This document shows positions 19,467-28,228 of a stretch of DNA of 64,000 nt, piece by piece. Origin of the DNA: Mycobacterium sp. URHD0025 (GTDB taxonomy: Bacteria; Actinomycetota; Actinomycetes; Mycobacteriales; Mycobacteriaceae); contig NZ_AUEQ01000016.1 of the NCBI RefSeq assembly GCF_000426065.1, forward strand, positions 1 to 64,000. The letters are read 5' to 3'. Position 1 is the stretch's first letter. Each line of letters starts with the position of its first letter. Made by a program: the position numbers and the translations under genes. Under the pieces are notes generated by a model. That model saw only the letters and a program-made list of their open reading frames with translations. It had not been told where the DNA came from and did no database searches.

Positions 19467-20261
19467 GTGAACCTGGCCTACGAAGACCGTGGCGACGGTG
19501 AGCCTGTCCTGTTCATCGCCGGTCAAGGGGGAGTCGGCCGCACGTGGGATCTCTATCAGGTGCCCGCGTTCCGCGCTGCCGGCTATCGGGTGATCACCTT
19601 CGACAACAGGGGGGTTGGCGCGACGTCGGACACCGGCGGTTTCACCTCCGCGACGATGGTGGCGGACACCGCGGAGTTGATCGAGCGACTCGATATCGCA
19701 CCCGTCCGGGTGGTGGCAGTCTCGATGGGCTCATATATCGCACAGGAATTGATGCTGTCCCGCCCCGAATTGTTGGGTCGGACCGCGCTGATGGCCACCC
19801 GCGGGCGGCATGACTGCACGCGCGAGTTCTTTCGTATCGCCGAACGTGATCTTGCCAATTCCGGTATTCAGCTGCCCGCCACGTATGAGGCGAAACTGCG
19901 CCTACTGGAGAGTTTTTCACCGAAAACCTTGAACAACGAGGATTTGGTGCGGGACTGGATCGATATGTTCACACGGTGGCCCGCGAAGCTGACGCCGGGG
20001 ATCCGCGCCCAGTACGGCGTGGCCCCACAGAACGACCGCAGGGCCGCCTACCGGACGATCACCACACCGGTGCTGGTCATCGGATTCGCCGATGACCTGG
20101 TGATGCCCCCGTTTCTCGGAGCGGAGGTGGCAGATGCCCTGCCGAACGGGCGATATCTCGAGATCGCCGACGCCGGTCATCTCGGATTCCTGGAAAGGCC
20201 GAAAGCTGTGAACTCGGCCATCTTGAATTTCTTTGCAGAGTCAAACAATGACCATTCATGA
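19467..20261 (+). CDS. Alpha/beta-hydrolase fold protein, possible accessory thioesterase
   Basis: 264 residues. Nucleophile elbow VSMGSY (serine near residue 89), acid in FADDLVMPP and histidine in DAGHLGF near the C-terminus give a complete catalytic triad. The GTG at 19467 follows a GGACGGG stretch; GTG at 19452 in the same frame is an alternative. It follows the FAAL stop by 23 bp and is probably co-transcribed. In this setting an editing (type II) thioesterase clearing stalled PKS/NRPS carriers, or an acyl-chain release enzyme for the PKS, which has no TE, is plausible. The fold alone does not fix the substrate. Confidence 0.75.
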   Translation: MNLAYEDRGDGEPVLFIAGQGGVGRTWDLYQVPAFRAAGYRVITFDNRGVGATSDTGGFTSATMVADTAELIERLDIAPVRVVAVSMGSYIAQELMLSRPELLGRTALMATRGRHDCTREFFRIAERDLANSGIQLPATYEAKLRLLESFSPKTLNNEDLVRDWIDMFTRWPAKLTPGIRAQYGVAPQNDRRAAYRTITTPVLVIGFADDLVMPPFLGAEVADALPNGRYLEIADAGHLGFLERPKAVNSAILNFFAESNNDHS

Positions 20262-20560
20262 GGTGATGACCGTTAGCCGCGGTAAATTCCGTTCCGCGTC
20301 GGAGGCCCCGCCAAATGCATTACGATCCCGTATCACGTTGGGAATGGACAGATATGGAGGTCGCCTGAATGCTCTACTGGTCAGGTTCGGATTATCCTGC
20401 TCGAACTGCCGCGTGTATGCCGTGACCCCGCGCCAAGGTCGGTCTTGGATGCGTACCGCATTCGGGTTGCCGGTACCTCGTGGGCGGCGGAATATGCACC
20501 GCCGCGGTTCTCGCAACGTGGATTGTCCGGACTAGGCCACGGATTCAGGGGGTTCGTGCT
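20262..20560. other. 299-bp gap before the mmpS gene
   Basis: No gene is supported here; open frames crossing it lack protein-like features. It contains a small hairpin (GCGGCGG 20484-20490, loop AATATGCA, CCGCCGC 20499-20505). The gap is long for a plus-strand operon, so mmpS-mmpL-mmpL may have its own promoter or an attenuator here. Confidence 0.35.
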
Positions 20561-20989
20561 GTGGGGGTTCTGAAGCGGGTGTGGATTCCGCTGCTGGTAT
20601 TGGTCGTCCTCGGTGCCGGCGGATTCACCGTCATGCGGCTGCACGGTGTCTTCGGCTCCCAGACCCGCCCCGCATACGCCGACACAGAGCTCGAGAAGCG
20701 TAAGCCCTACGACCCCAAACAACTGGTGTACGAGGTGTTCGGGCCTCCCGGGACCGTCGCGAACATCAGCTACTTCGACGTCGATGCGGAGCCGCGGTTC
20801 GTCGAAGGGGCAAGCCTGCCATGGTCGTTGAAGTTCCCGATGACCGAGGCCACGGCCATGGTCAATGTCATTGCGCAGGGCGATAGCAACAGAATCGGCT
20901 GCCGCATCATCGTGGACGACGAGGTCAAGGCGGAAAAGGTCGAAAGCGGCGAAAGCGCCTTCACCTATTGCCTTCTGAAGGCCGCATGA
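20561..20989 (+). CDS. MmpS-family membrane protein (MmpS4-like) of a lipid exporter
   Basis: 142 residues from the GTG at 20561, which follows CAGGGGG; longer in-frame starts exist, but this gives the family length. One N-terminal membrane segment (about 4-22) and an extracytoplasmic domain with the MmpS pattern KQLVYEVFGPPGTVANISYFD, plus two cysteines near the C-terminus (GCRI, TYCLL) that can form a disulfide. MmpS proteins are accessory factors of MmpL transporters. Its stop overlaps the first mmpL start (ATGA). In GPL loci the set mmpS4-mmpL4a-mmpL4b has the same order. Confidence 0.9.
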   Translation: MGVLKRVWIPLLVLVVLGAGGFTVMRLHGVFGSQTRPAYADTELEKRKPYDPKQLVYEVFGPPGTVANISYFDVDAEPRFVEGASLPWSLKFPMTEATAMVNVIAQGDSNRIGCRIIVDDEVKAEKVESGESAFTYCLLKAA

Positions 20990-23868
20990 GTAACCAGGCG
21001 ACCACCGTCAAACCGCCGTTCATCGCGCGGGTCATCCGTCTGCTTGCAGTGCCCATCATCCTCGGGTGGCTGGTGATCGCCTATGTCCTCAGCGCGATCG
21101 TCCCGCCGCTGGAACAGGTGGAGAAAGAGCACTCCGTATCGCTGATCCCCAACGATGCGCCATCGTTCGAGGCCATCCAGCGAATGGGCAAGAACTTCGG
21201 TGAAGCCACCTCGAACAGCGTGGCGATCATCGTCCTGGAGGGTGAACAGCCCCTCGGCGATGAGGCGCACCGCTATTACAACGATCTGGTTCGTCAGCTG
21301 AAGGCAGATCCGGCGCATGTGCAGCATGTGCAGGATTTCTGGGGGGATCCGCTCACCGCCGGCGCCGCGGAGAGCGCCGACAACAAGGCCGTGTACGTCC
21401 AGATGGGTCTCGCGGGTGACCTCGGCCAGTCACTGTCGAATGAATCCCTGGAAGCGGTCCGGGGCATCGTCGAGCGGAGCACGCCACCGCCGGGCATCAA
21501 AGCCTATGTCACCGGTCCAGCGGCCATAGTTGCCGATCTGAGTGCGAGCGGCAACCGGACAGTCCTACTGGTCACAGGGCTGAGCCTCGCGGTGATCCTG
21601 ACGATGCTCCTGTTCTTCTTCCGGTCGATCTTCACCGCCGTGATTCTGCTGCTCTTGGTGGGCATCCAATTGCAGGTGGCGCGAGGGGTCGTCGCACTTC
21701 TCGGCGATCAGGGGGTCATCGGTCTTTCCACCTATGCCGTCAATCTTCTGGTGACACTCGGCATCGCGGCGGGCACTGACTACGGCATATTTTTCGTCGG
21801 GCGCTATCAAGAAGCGCGTCAGGCCGGCGAGGAACGGGAAGCGGCCTTTTACACCACGTATCGCAGCGTGGGCAAGGTGGTGCTGGCCTCTGGACTGACC
21901 ATCGCCGGCGCGGTCTTCTGCCTCAGCTTCACCCGCCTGCCCTACTTCCGGACCCTGGGTATCCCGTGCGCTCTGGGCATGGTGGTGGCGGTAGCGGTGG
22001 CACTGACGCTCATCCCGGCAGTTCTGGCGCTGGGTAGCCGATTCAAATTGTTCGAACCCAAACGCAAGATCAGCGTCCGTCGATGGCGCCGGATCGGCAC
22101 AGCGATCGTTCGCTGGCCCGCACCCATTCTGGTGGCCGCCTGCGCTGTGTCGCTGATCGGCTTGTTGGCACTGCCTGCCTACCAGCCCGGCTACAACGAC
22201 CAGCAGTATCTGCCCAAAGACATTCCCGCCAATGCCGGATATGACGCTGCCGCCCGGCATTTCACGCAGTCGCTGATGGCGTCGCCCGACGTTCTGCTGG
22301 TCGAGGCCGACCACGACATGCGCAACCCGGCGGACTTCCTGATTCTCAACAAACTGGCCAAGGGCGTGTTGTCGGTTCCCGGGGTTTCCCGGGTGCAGTC
22401 GGCGACTCGGCCCGAGGGTATTCCCCTCAAGCACACGACGATTCCGTTCATCATCAGTGCCTCGAACGCGGGCCAACTGCAGCTCTTGCCTTTCCAGAAG
22501 GCCCGCATGAACGACCTGCTCACTCAGGCCGACGAGATTTCGAAAACGATAGCCACGATGCAGCGCATGTACGAGTTGATGCAGCAACTCGCCATCACGA
22601 CCAGCAGCGTGGTCAGCAAGACCCACGACCTGGAAGATGTCACGCTCGAGTTGCGGGACCACATGGCGGATTTCGATGACTTCTGGCGGCCGCTTCGCAA
22701 CTATCTGTACTGGGAGCCGCACTGTTTCAACATCCCGCTGTGCTGGTCCATCAAGTCCCTGTTCGAAGCGCTTGACGGTGTCGACAAGCTGACGGTGACG
22801 ATGCACCGGCTGATCGGAAACCTCGATCAGCTCAATGCGCTTCTGCCGCAGATGATCGCCCAGTTTCCGGCCATGATCGCAACGATGCAGAGCACGCGGA
22901 CCATGATGCTGTCGATGCGCAGCACCATGTCGGGGATCCTCGCGCAGATGGATGAGATGTCCGATGGCGCCACAGCTATGGGCAGAGCCTTCGACGACGC
23001 CCAGAACGACGATTCCTTCTATATCCCGCCTGCCGTTTTCAAGAACGCCGACTTCAAACGGGTCATGGACGTTTTCTTGTCACCGGACGGGAAAACGGCG
23101 CGCCTGCTCATCTCCCAGCGAGGCGATCCCGCGACACCCGAAGGTATCGCGCGGGTCGTTCCGATCAGAACGGCTGCTGAGGAGGCGCTCAAGGGAACGC
23201 CGTTGGAGAACGCCAGGCTCTACCTCACCGGGAGTTCGGCGATGGCGAAAGATCAGGTGGACGGGTCGACCTATGACCTCATGATCGCCGGAATAGCCGC
23301 GCTGTGCCTCATCTTCATCATCATGCTGATCATGATTCGCAGCCTCGTCGCGGCCATGGTGATCGTGGGGACGGTGGCACTGTCGCTCGGCGCGGCTTTC
23401 GGTATGTCGGTACTGATCTGGCAGCACATTCTCGGATTCCAATTGAACTGGATCGTGCTCGCGATCTCGCTCATCATTCTTTTGGCCGTCGGTTCTGACT
23501 ACAACCTGCTGCTGGTGTCCCGGATGAAAGAGGAGATCAGAGCGGGCATCAATACGGGCATCATCCGCGCCATGGCCGGGAGCGGAAAAGTGGTGACGGT
23601 GGCGGGCCTGGTGTTCGCCTCGACCATGTTGGCGTTGCTGGCCAGCGACGTGCGCACCATCGGTCAGGTGGGTTCCACGATCGGTATCGGCCTTCTCTTC
23701 GACACCCTGATCGTGCGTGCGTTCATGACGCCGTCCATAGCGGCGCTGCTGGGCCGTTGGTTCTGGTGGCCACTGCACGTTCGGCAGAGGCCAGCCAGTG
23801 CGCTTCTGCGGCCGACCGGGCCTCGCCCGCTGGTCCGTTCCCTGTTGCTGAAACCCGACGAACGCTGA
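20986..23868 (+). CDS. MmpL-family RND transporter, first of a tandem pair (MmpL4a-like)
   Basis: 960 residues from the ATG at 20986, overlapping mmpS by ATGA. Typical MmpL layout: TM1 near 20-40, first periplasmic domain, TM2-6 about 195-380, second periplasmic domain about 400-750 with a methionine/leucine-rich helical stretch, TM7-12 about 755-930. The paired Asp-Tyr motifs of the proton relay are present: GTDYG (Asp265-Tyr266) and GSDYN (Asp838-Tyr839). The second periplasmic domain has a two-cysteine segment (YWEPHCFNIPLCWS). By location it should export, together with its neighbour, the lipid made by the PKS/NRPS. It resembles the GPL transporters more than MmpL3. Confidence 0.93.
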   Translation: MSNQATTVKPPFIARVIRLLAVPIILGWLVIAYVLSAIVPPLEQVEKEHSVSLIPNDAPSFEAIQRMGKNFGEATSNSVAIIVLEGEQPLGDEAHRYYNDLVRQLKADPAHVQHVQDFWGDPLTAGAAESADNKAVYVQMGLAGDLGQSLSNESLEAVRGIVERSTPPPGIKAYVTGPAAIVADLSASGNRTVLLVTGLSLAVILTMLLFFFRSIFTAVILLLLVGIQLQVARGVVALLGDQGVIGLSTYAVNLLVTLGIAAGTDYGIFFVGRYQEARQAGEEREAAFYTTYRSVGKVVLASGLTIAGAVFCLSFTRLPYFRTLGIPCALGMVVAVAVALTLIPAVLALGSRFKLFEPKRKISVRRWRRIGTAIVRWPAPILVAACAVSLIGLLALPAYQPGYNDQQYLPKDIPANAGYDAAARHFTQSLMASPDVLLVEADHDMRNPADFLILNKLAKGVLSVPGVSRVQSATRPEGIPLKHTTIPFIISASNAGQLQLLPFQKARMNDLLTQADEISKTIATMQRMYELMQQLAITTSSVVSKTHDLEDVTLELRDHMADFDDFWRPLRNYLYWEPHCFNIPLCWSIKSLFEALDGVDKLTVTMHRLIGNLDQLNALLPQMIAQFPAMIATMQSTRTMMLSMRSTMSGILAQMDEMSDGATAMGRAFDDAQNDDSFYIPPAVFKNADFKRVMDVFLSPDGKTARLLISQRGDPATPEGIARVVPIRTAAEEALKGTPLENARLYLTGSSAMAKDQVDGSTYDLMIAGIAALCLIFIIMLIMIRSLVAAMVIVGTVALSLGAAFGMSVLIWQHILGFQLNWIVLAISLIILLAVGSDYNLLLVSRMKEEIRAGINTGIIRAMAGSGKVVTVAGLVFASTMLALLASDVRTIGQVGSTIGIGLLFDTLIVRAFMTPSIAALLGRWFWWPLHVRQRPASALLRPTGPRPLVRSLLLKPDER

Positions 23869-23873
23869 CCGCG

Positions 23874-26738
23874 GTGAGCACCAAGCCGCCGTTTACTGCC
23901 AGGATGATCCACCGCCTGGCGGTGCCGATCATCCTCGCTTGGCTGTTGATCGTCGCGGTGCTGACTTTCGCCGTTCCGTCGCTCGAACACGTCGGGCGAC
24001 AGTATTCGGTATCGCTGGTTCCCAAAGAATCGCCGGCGTTTCAGGCCATGCAGCGCATGGGCAAGAACTTCGGTGAGTCGGATTCCGACAGCGTGGCAAT
24101 GATCGTCCTGGAGAGCGATCGACCACTCGGGGACGAAGCACACCGCTACTACAACGATCTGGTTCGGCAGTTGAAAGCCGACACCCGCCATGTCCAGCAC
24201 GTGCAGGATTACTGGGGGGACCCCCTCACCGCGCCCGCGGTCCAGAGTGCCGATGACAAAGCCGTTTACGTTCAGCTGAATCTGGCGGGGAACCAAGGCG
24301 AATCCCTTGCGAACGACTCCGTGGAGGCCGTCCGAGACATCGTGGATCGGACACCGCCGCCCCCGGGGTTGAAGGCGTACGTCACGGGCGCCGCTCCGCT
24401 GGTCTCCGACATGAACCACGCCGGAGACAAATCCATCATCAAGATCACCGTGGTCTCGCTCGTGGTGATCTTGACGATGCTGCTCCTCGTCTACCGATCG
24501 ATCGTCACGGCGGTCCTTCTTCTCATCATGGTGGGGATCCAGGTTCAGGCCGCTCGAGGAGTGGTCGCGTTACTCGGTGAGCATCAGCTCATCGGGCTGT
24601 CGACGTTCGCGGTGAATCTGCTGGTATCACTGGGGATCGCGGTCGGAACCGACTACGGCATATTCTTCCTCGGGCGCTACCAGGAGGCGCGGCAGGCGGG
24701 CGAGGATCGGGATTCCGCCTTCTACACCACATATCGAAGCGTGGCCAAGGTGGTCCTGGGTTCCGGGATGACCATTGCCGGAGCGATTTTCTGCCTGAGT
24801 TTCGCCCGGTTGCCGTATTTCCAGACGATGGGTGTTCCGACCGCCGTGGCGATGGTCGTCGCGGTCGTGGTGGCGCTCACCCTGGTTCCGGCTGTGCTGG
24901 TGGTAGGCGGTCGTTTCGGGCTGTTCGAGCCCAAGCGCAAGATCATCGTGCGGAGGTGGCGGCGGCTGGCGACGGCGATCGTCCGATGGCCGGCACCAAT
25001 TCTCGTCACGGCCTGCGTGATCGCGCTCATCGGCTTGTTGGCGCTGCCGGCTTATCAGACGAGCTACAACGATCGCCTCTATGTGCCTGCCGACATTCCC
25101 GGCAATATCGGATATGCGGCCGCCGAGAGGCACTTTCCGCAGTCCCGTATGACGCCTGACGTCCTCATGCTCGAGGCCGACCACGACATGCGAACTCCCG
25201 CAGACCTGTTGATATTGAACAAGGTGGCCAGGGCGATTTTCGCCGTTCCGGGAATATCGCGGGTGCAGGCGATAACCCGGCCCGAGGGCAACCCGATCGA
25301 TCGGACGTCGATACCGTTCCTGCTCAGCTTGCAGAATGCCAATCAGGAGCAGGTCATGCCGTTCCAGCGGGATCGCATGGAGGACCTGTTGAAGCAGGCG
25401 GACGACATGACCACGATGATCAATATCACGCAGCGCCTCTACGGCGTCGGCCTGAAATTGTCCAACACGACGCATCTGATGACGCAGGACACGCGTGAAT
25501 TGGCGACCGTCACCGACGAGTTGCGCGACCACATCGCCGATTTCGACGATTTCTTCCGGCCCATTCGCAACTATTTCTACTGGGAGCCGCACTGCTTCGA
25601 TATTCCGTTCTGCTGGTCGACGAGATCTCTGTTCGACGCACTCGACGGGGTCGACGCGGTTGCCGAAGGAGTGTTCGACCTCAGTGCGGAGACCGATCGG
25701 CTGGATGTGCTCATGCCCCAGATGATCGCCCAGTTCCCGAAGATGATCGAGAGCATGAGGGCGATGAGGGCCGCCATTCTCACCATGCACAGCACCATGG
25801 CGGGTTCCATCGCCATGATGGACGAGGTGAGCGAAGACGCCACCGCGATGGGTCAGGCGTTCGACGCGGCGCGAAACGACGACTCCTTCTACCTTCCGCC
25901 CGAAGTGCTGGAGAACAAGGACTTCAAACGCGCGATGAACCTGTTCTTCTCGCCGGACGGGAAGTCGGTCCGTTTCATCATCTCCCACCGGGGGGATCCC
26001 GCCACGCCCGAAGGCATCTCACGGGTCGAGGCGGTGCACAGGGCGGCCGAAGAGGCGCTCAAGCTGACGCCTCTGGAGAGCGCCAAGATCTACCTGGCCG
26101 GTACCGCCCCGACATTCAAGGACATGCGTGACGGCTCGACATACGACCTGCTGATCGCGGGCGTCGCCGCGCTCTGCCTGATTTTCGTCATCATGCTGCT
26201 GGTCACGCGAAGCCTGATCGCCGCGCTGGTCATCGTGGGTACGGTGGCGCTGTCGCTCGGTGCCGCGTTCGGATTGTCAGTGCTCATCTGGCAGCACATC
26301 CTCGGCATAAATCTCCATTGGCTCGTGCTCGCGATGTCTGTGATCGTTCTCTTGGCCGTCGGTTCCGACTACAACCTGCTGCTGGTGTCCCGGATGAAGG
26401 AAGAGATCGGGGCGGGGATCAACACCGGCATCATCCGGGCCATGGGCGGTAGCGGCAAGGTCGTGACGGCCGCGGGTCTGGTGTTCGCCTTCACCATGAT
26501 GTCGATGGTGGCCAGCGATCTTCGCATCATCGGCCAGGTGGGTTCCACGATCGGTATCGGCCTGCTGTTGGACACCCTGGTCGTCCGTGCGCTCATGACG
26601 CCGTCCATTGCGGCACTACTGGGTCGCTGGTTCTGGTGGCCGCAGGTGGTTCGCCAGCGGCCGGCCAGTTCGATGCTGCGGGACACGGCTTCGCGTCCGG
26701 TTGTCCGGTCGTTGCTGCTGAGGCCAGAGGACACCTGA
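23874..26738 (+). CDS. MmpL-family RND transporter, second of the pair (MmpL4b-like)
   Basis: 954 residues from the GTG at 23874, 5 bp after the first mmpL. The open frame extends back into the preceding gene, but the protein clearly starts at VSTKPPFTARMIH, matching the paralogue's N-terminus. Same 12-segment layout with relay pairs Asp260-Tyr261 (GTDYG) and Asp832-Tyr833 (GSDYN), and the same two-cysteine segment YWEPHCFDIPFCWS. Long stretches are nearly identical in DNA to the upstream gene, notably around the second relay motif (23481-23538 versus 26351-26408). Two MmpLs next to one MmpS fits GPL-type export, where both are needed. Confidence 0.93.
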   Translation: MSTKPPFTARMIHRLAVPIILAWLLIVAVLTFAVPSLEHVGRQYSVSLVPKESPAFQAMQRMGKNFGESDSDSVAMIVLESDRPLGDEAHRYYNDLVRQLKADTRHVQHVQDYWGDPLTAPAVQSADDKAVYVQLNLAGNQGESLANDSVEAVRDIVDRTPPPPGLKAYVTGAAPLVSDMNHAGDKSIIKITVVSLVVILTMLLLVYRSIVTAVLLLIMVGIQVQAARGVVALLGEHQLIGLSTFAVNLLVSLGIAVGTDYGIFFLGRYQEARQAGEDRDSAFYTTYRSVAKVVLGSGMTIAGAIFCLSFARLPYFQTMGVPTAVAMVVAVVVALTLVPAVLVVGGRFGLFEPKRKIIVRRWRRLATAIVRWPAPILVTACVIALIGLLALPAYQTSYNDRLYVPADIPGNIGYAAAERHFPQSRMTPDVLMLEADHDMRTPADLLILNKVARAIFAVPGISRVQAITRPEGNPIDRTSIPFLLSLQNANQEQVMPFQRDRMEDLLKQADDMTTMINITQRLYGVGLKLSNTTHLMTQDTRELATVTDELRDHIADFDDFFRPIRNYFYWEPHCFDIPFCWSTRSLFDALDGVDAVAEGVFDLSAETDRLDVLMPQMIAQFPKMIESMRAMRAAILTMHSTMAGSIAMMDEVSEDATAMGQAFDAARNDDSFYLPPEVLENKDFKRAMNLFFSPDGKSVRFIISHRGDPATPEGISRVEAVHRAAEEALKLTPLESAKIYLAGTAPTFKDMRDGSTYDLLIAGVAALCLIFVIMLLVTRSLIAALVIVGTVALSLGAAFGLSVLIWQHILGINLHWLVLAMSVIVLLAVGSDYNLLLVSRMKEEIGAGINTGIIRAMGGSGKVVTAAGLVFAFTMMSMVASDLRIIGQVGSTIGIGLLLDTLVVRALMTPSIAALLGRWFWWPQVVRQRPASSMLRDTASRPVVRSLLLRPEDT

Positions 26739-26746
26739 CGCCGGCA

Positions 26747-26770
26747 ATGCATTTTCCTAGGCAAATGCAT
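26747..26770. promoter_or_regulatory. 24-bp near-perfect palindrome, candidate operator
   Basis: ATGCATTT and AAATGCAT arms flank TCCTAGGC, whose centre CCTAGG is itself palindromic; 11 of 12 pairs match. It lies 9 bp after the second mmpL and about 90 bp before the haemophore-like gene. It is not the IdeR or Zur consensus as I know them. It could be an operator for the downstream gene or, less likely, a terminator. Confidence 0.45.
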
Positions 26771-26859
26771 AGCTGGGAGATCTGCGCAGCAAATTCTCAA
26801 AACCCTGGGCGGTTGACGCTGCGCGAGTAAAGTCCGGTCTTGGGGGAGGAGGTCCTCAC

Positions 26860-27186
26860 ATGACGAAGCGTTCGTTGGTCAAACTGGTTGTCGCAGTCGG
26901 TGGTCTGGCGTTGTCGGTGTCTGCCGGGGCAGGCGTCGCATCCGCGGATCCCAGGATGGACTCGGCTGTCAACACCACCTGTAGTTATCCGCAGGTGATG
27001 GGCGCTCTCAACGCGCAGAGCCCCATGGCCGGCGCATCGCCGGCAGTCCAGGATGTGTTGCGTCAGTTTCTCGGCTCGCCGCGGGACCAACGACAACGCA
27101 TGGCCGAGGGCATAGCCGCCCAACCGGCCAACCAGCCGTACCTAGGGTTGCTGCAGACGGTGTTCGACACCTGCAACAACTTCTGA
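26860..27186 (+). CDS. Small secreted haemophore-related protein
   Basis: 108 residues. Sec signal peptide about 1-29 (KLVVAVGGLALSVSAGAGVASA then DP). The mature part has the pattern of mycobacterial haemophore-like proteins: TTCSYPQVMGALN near the start and FDTCNNF at the end, giving one cysteine pair (Cys41, Cys105) around a helical domain. Rv0203 and relatives bind haem, but many family members have not been tested. A strong GGAGGAGGT site precedes the ATG. It stands alone between the exporter genes and the IclR gene. A role in haem uptake is possible, not shown. Confidence 0.75.
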   Translation: MTKRSLVKLVVAVGGLALSVSAGAGVASADPRMDSAVNTTCSYPQVMGALNAQSPMAGASPAVQDVLRQFLGSPRDQRQRMAEGIAAQPANQPYLGLLQTVFDTCNNF

Positions 27187-27197
27187 GCGCACCGCCG

Positions 27198-28127
27198 TCA
27201 GTACGTCGCCTTGGTGCCGCCGAGCTGCTTGGTCAATGCGTCGGCCGTCGCCACCAGTGCGCGGGCGCGATCGCTGATCTCCTTGTCCGTCAAGGCCGTT
27301 CCGATGTGCAGTGAGACCGCCATGACCTGGCGCTGATAGTGGTCGAACACCGGCGCGGAGATGACGCTTATATCCGAGCGGGCACTGCCGTGGCGTCCTT
27401 CGGTCTCACCCTCGTCGCGCAGATACACCCGCTCGCCGATATCGGACACCAACTCACTCAGCAGCGCGCGCAGTTCGTCGGGCAGATTGGTCGACATCCC
27501 CGCCATCAGCGCATAAAGCCTGCGGCCACCAGGGGTCAGTCGTTCCACCAGATAGCCATCAGCGCGGCAGCTTTCGATCACCCGGTGCAGCCGGGCGGAT
27601 TCGGTGCGCAGCGGGATGGTCGGCACCTTGGCCAGCCAGGCGCGCAGCGCGTCGTCGTCCCACAGCACGAACATCAAGCCGACCGGCGGTGCGAACGGAT
27701 AGCTCTGACCGACGCGCACCCCGGGGTCCCGGCCAGGCGGGCCGACCAGTTCCAGCACGGTGATCCGGTCGTCGACGACGGCGGTCAGTCCCGCGGAAGT
27801 GTCGAAAGCAGCTGACAAAGCCCGTAATTCGGCCCGGGCGGCCGGGTTGACGCGCATCGACTCCTGCGCCGTCTGGCCGAGCGAGATCAGAGCAGGCCCG
27901 AGGCGATAGGACTTGTCTCGGCTGTTCTCCCCGGTTTCACAAACCAGGTAGCCCGATTGGGTGAGTGTGCTGAGGATGCCGAGGCATGTCGGCTTGCTCA
28001 GCCCGACGCGGCGGGTGATCTCGGAAAGTCCGAACCGCTCCTGTGGATGGCGGGACAGAAAATCCAGGATGGCCACCACTCGTGCTGTGGGTGGTGAGGC
28101 ACGACCGGCCGGCTCGGCTTCTGGCAT
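27198..28127 (-). CDS. IclR-family transcriptional regulator
   Basis: 309 residues. N-terminal winged helix-turn-helix about 20-75 (ERFGLSEITRRVGLSKPTCLG), then an effector domain in the C-terminal 180 residues. The ATG at 28127 was chosen because GGAGGT sits 3 nt upstream; the frame stays open to 28244, but that extension would run through the KstR-type operator at 28155-28168. It is divergent from the sterol gene at 28229, so it may respond to a sterol intermediate and act on that promoter. No target is known to me. Confidence 0.88.
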   Translation of the reverse strand: MPEAEPAGRASPPTARVVAILDFLSRHPQERFGLSEITRRVGLSKPTCLGILSTLTQSGYLVCETGENSRDKSYRLGPALISLGQTAQESMRVNPAARAELRALSAAFDTSAGLTAVVDDRITVLELVGPPGRDPGVRVGQSYPFAPPVGLMFVLWDDDALRAWLAKVPTIPLRTESARLHRVIESCRADGYLVERLTPGGRRLYALMAGMSTNLPDELRALLSELVSDIGERVYLRDEGETEGRHGSARSDISVISAPVFDHYQRQVMAVSLHIGTALTDKEISDRARALVATADALTKQLGGTKATY

Positions 28128-28154
28128 CTGACCTCCAGGGGCGTTGACGCGAAT

Positions 28155-28168
28155 TGGAACGCGTTCTA
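28155..28168. promoter_or_regulatory. KstR-type operator between the IclR gene and the Rv3531c-like gene
   Basis: TGGAACGCGTTCTA is a perfect match to TNNAACNNGTTNNA. The right arm runs into TAGTGT (28167-28172), a possible -10 element for the plus-strand operon starting at 28229. KstR represses cholesterol-catabolic genes until a steroid-CoA is bound. Confidence 0.85.
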
Positions 28169-28228
28169 GTGTCAGGTAGGAAACTCTACCACTGCGGTCC
28201 AATATTGGACCGAGAGAGCTGGGGTCGT

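Noticed and set aside
20233..20535. Small plus-strand frame before mmpS
   Set aside because: Starts inside the hydrolase gene, has no recognisable features or ribosome site.
26747..26770. IdeR iron box
   Set aside because: The sequence does not fit the TTAGGTTAGGCTAACCTAA-type consensus; only symmetry is shared.
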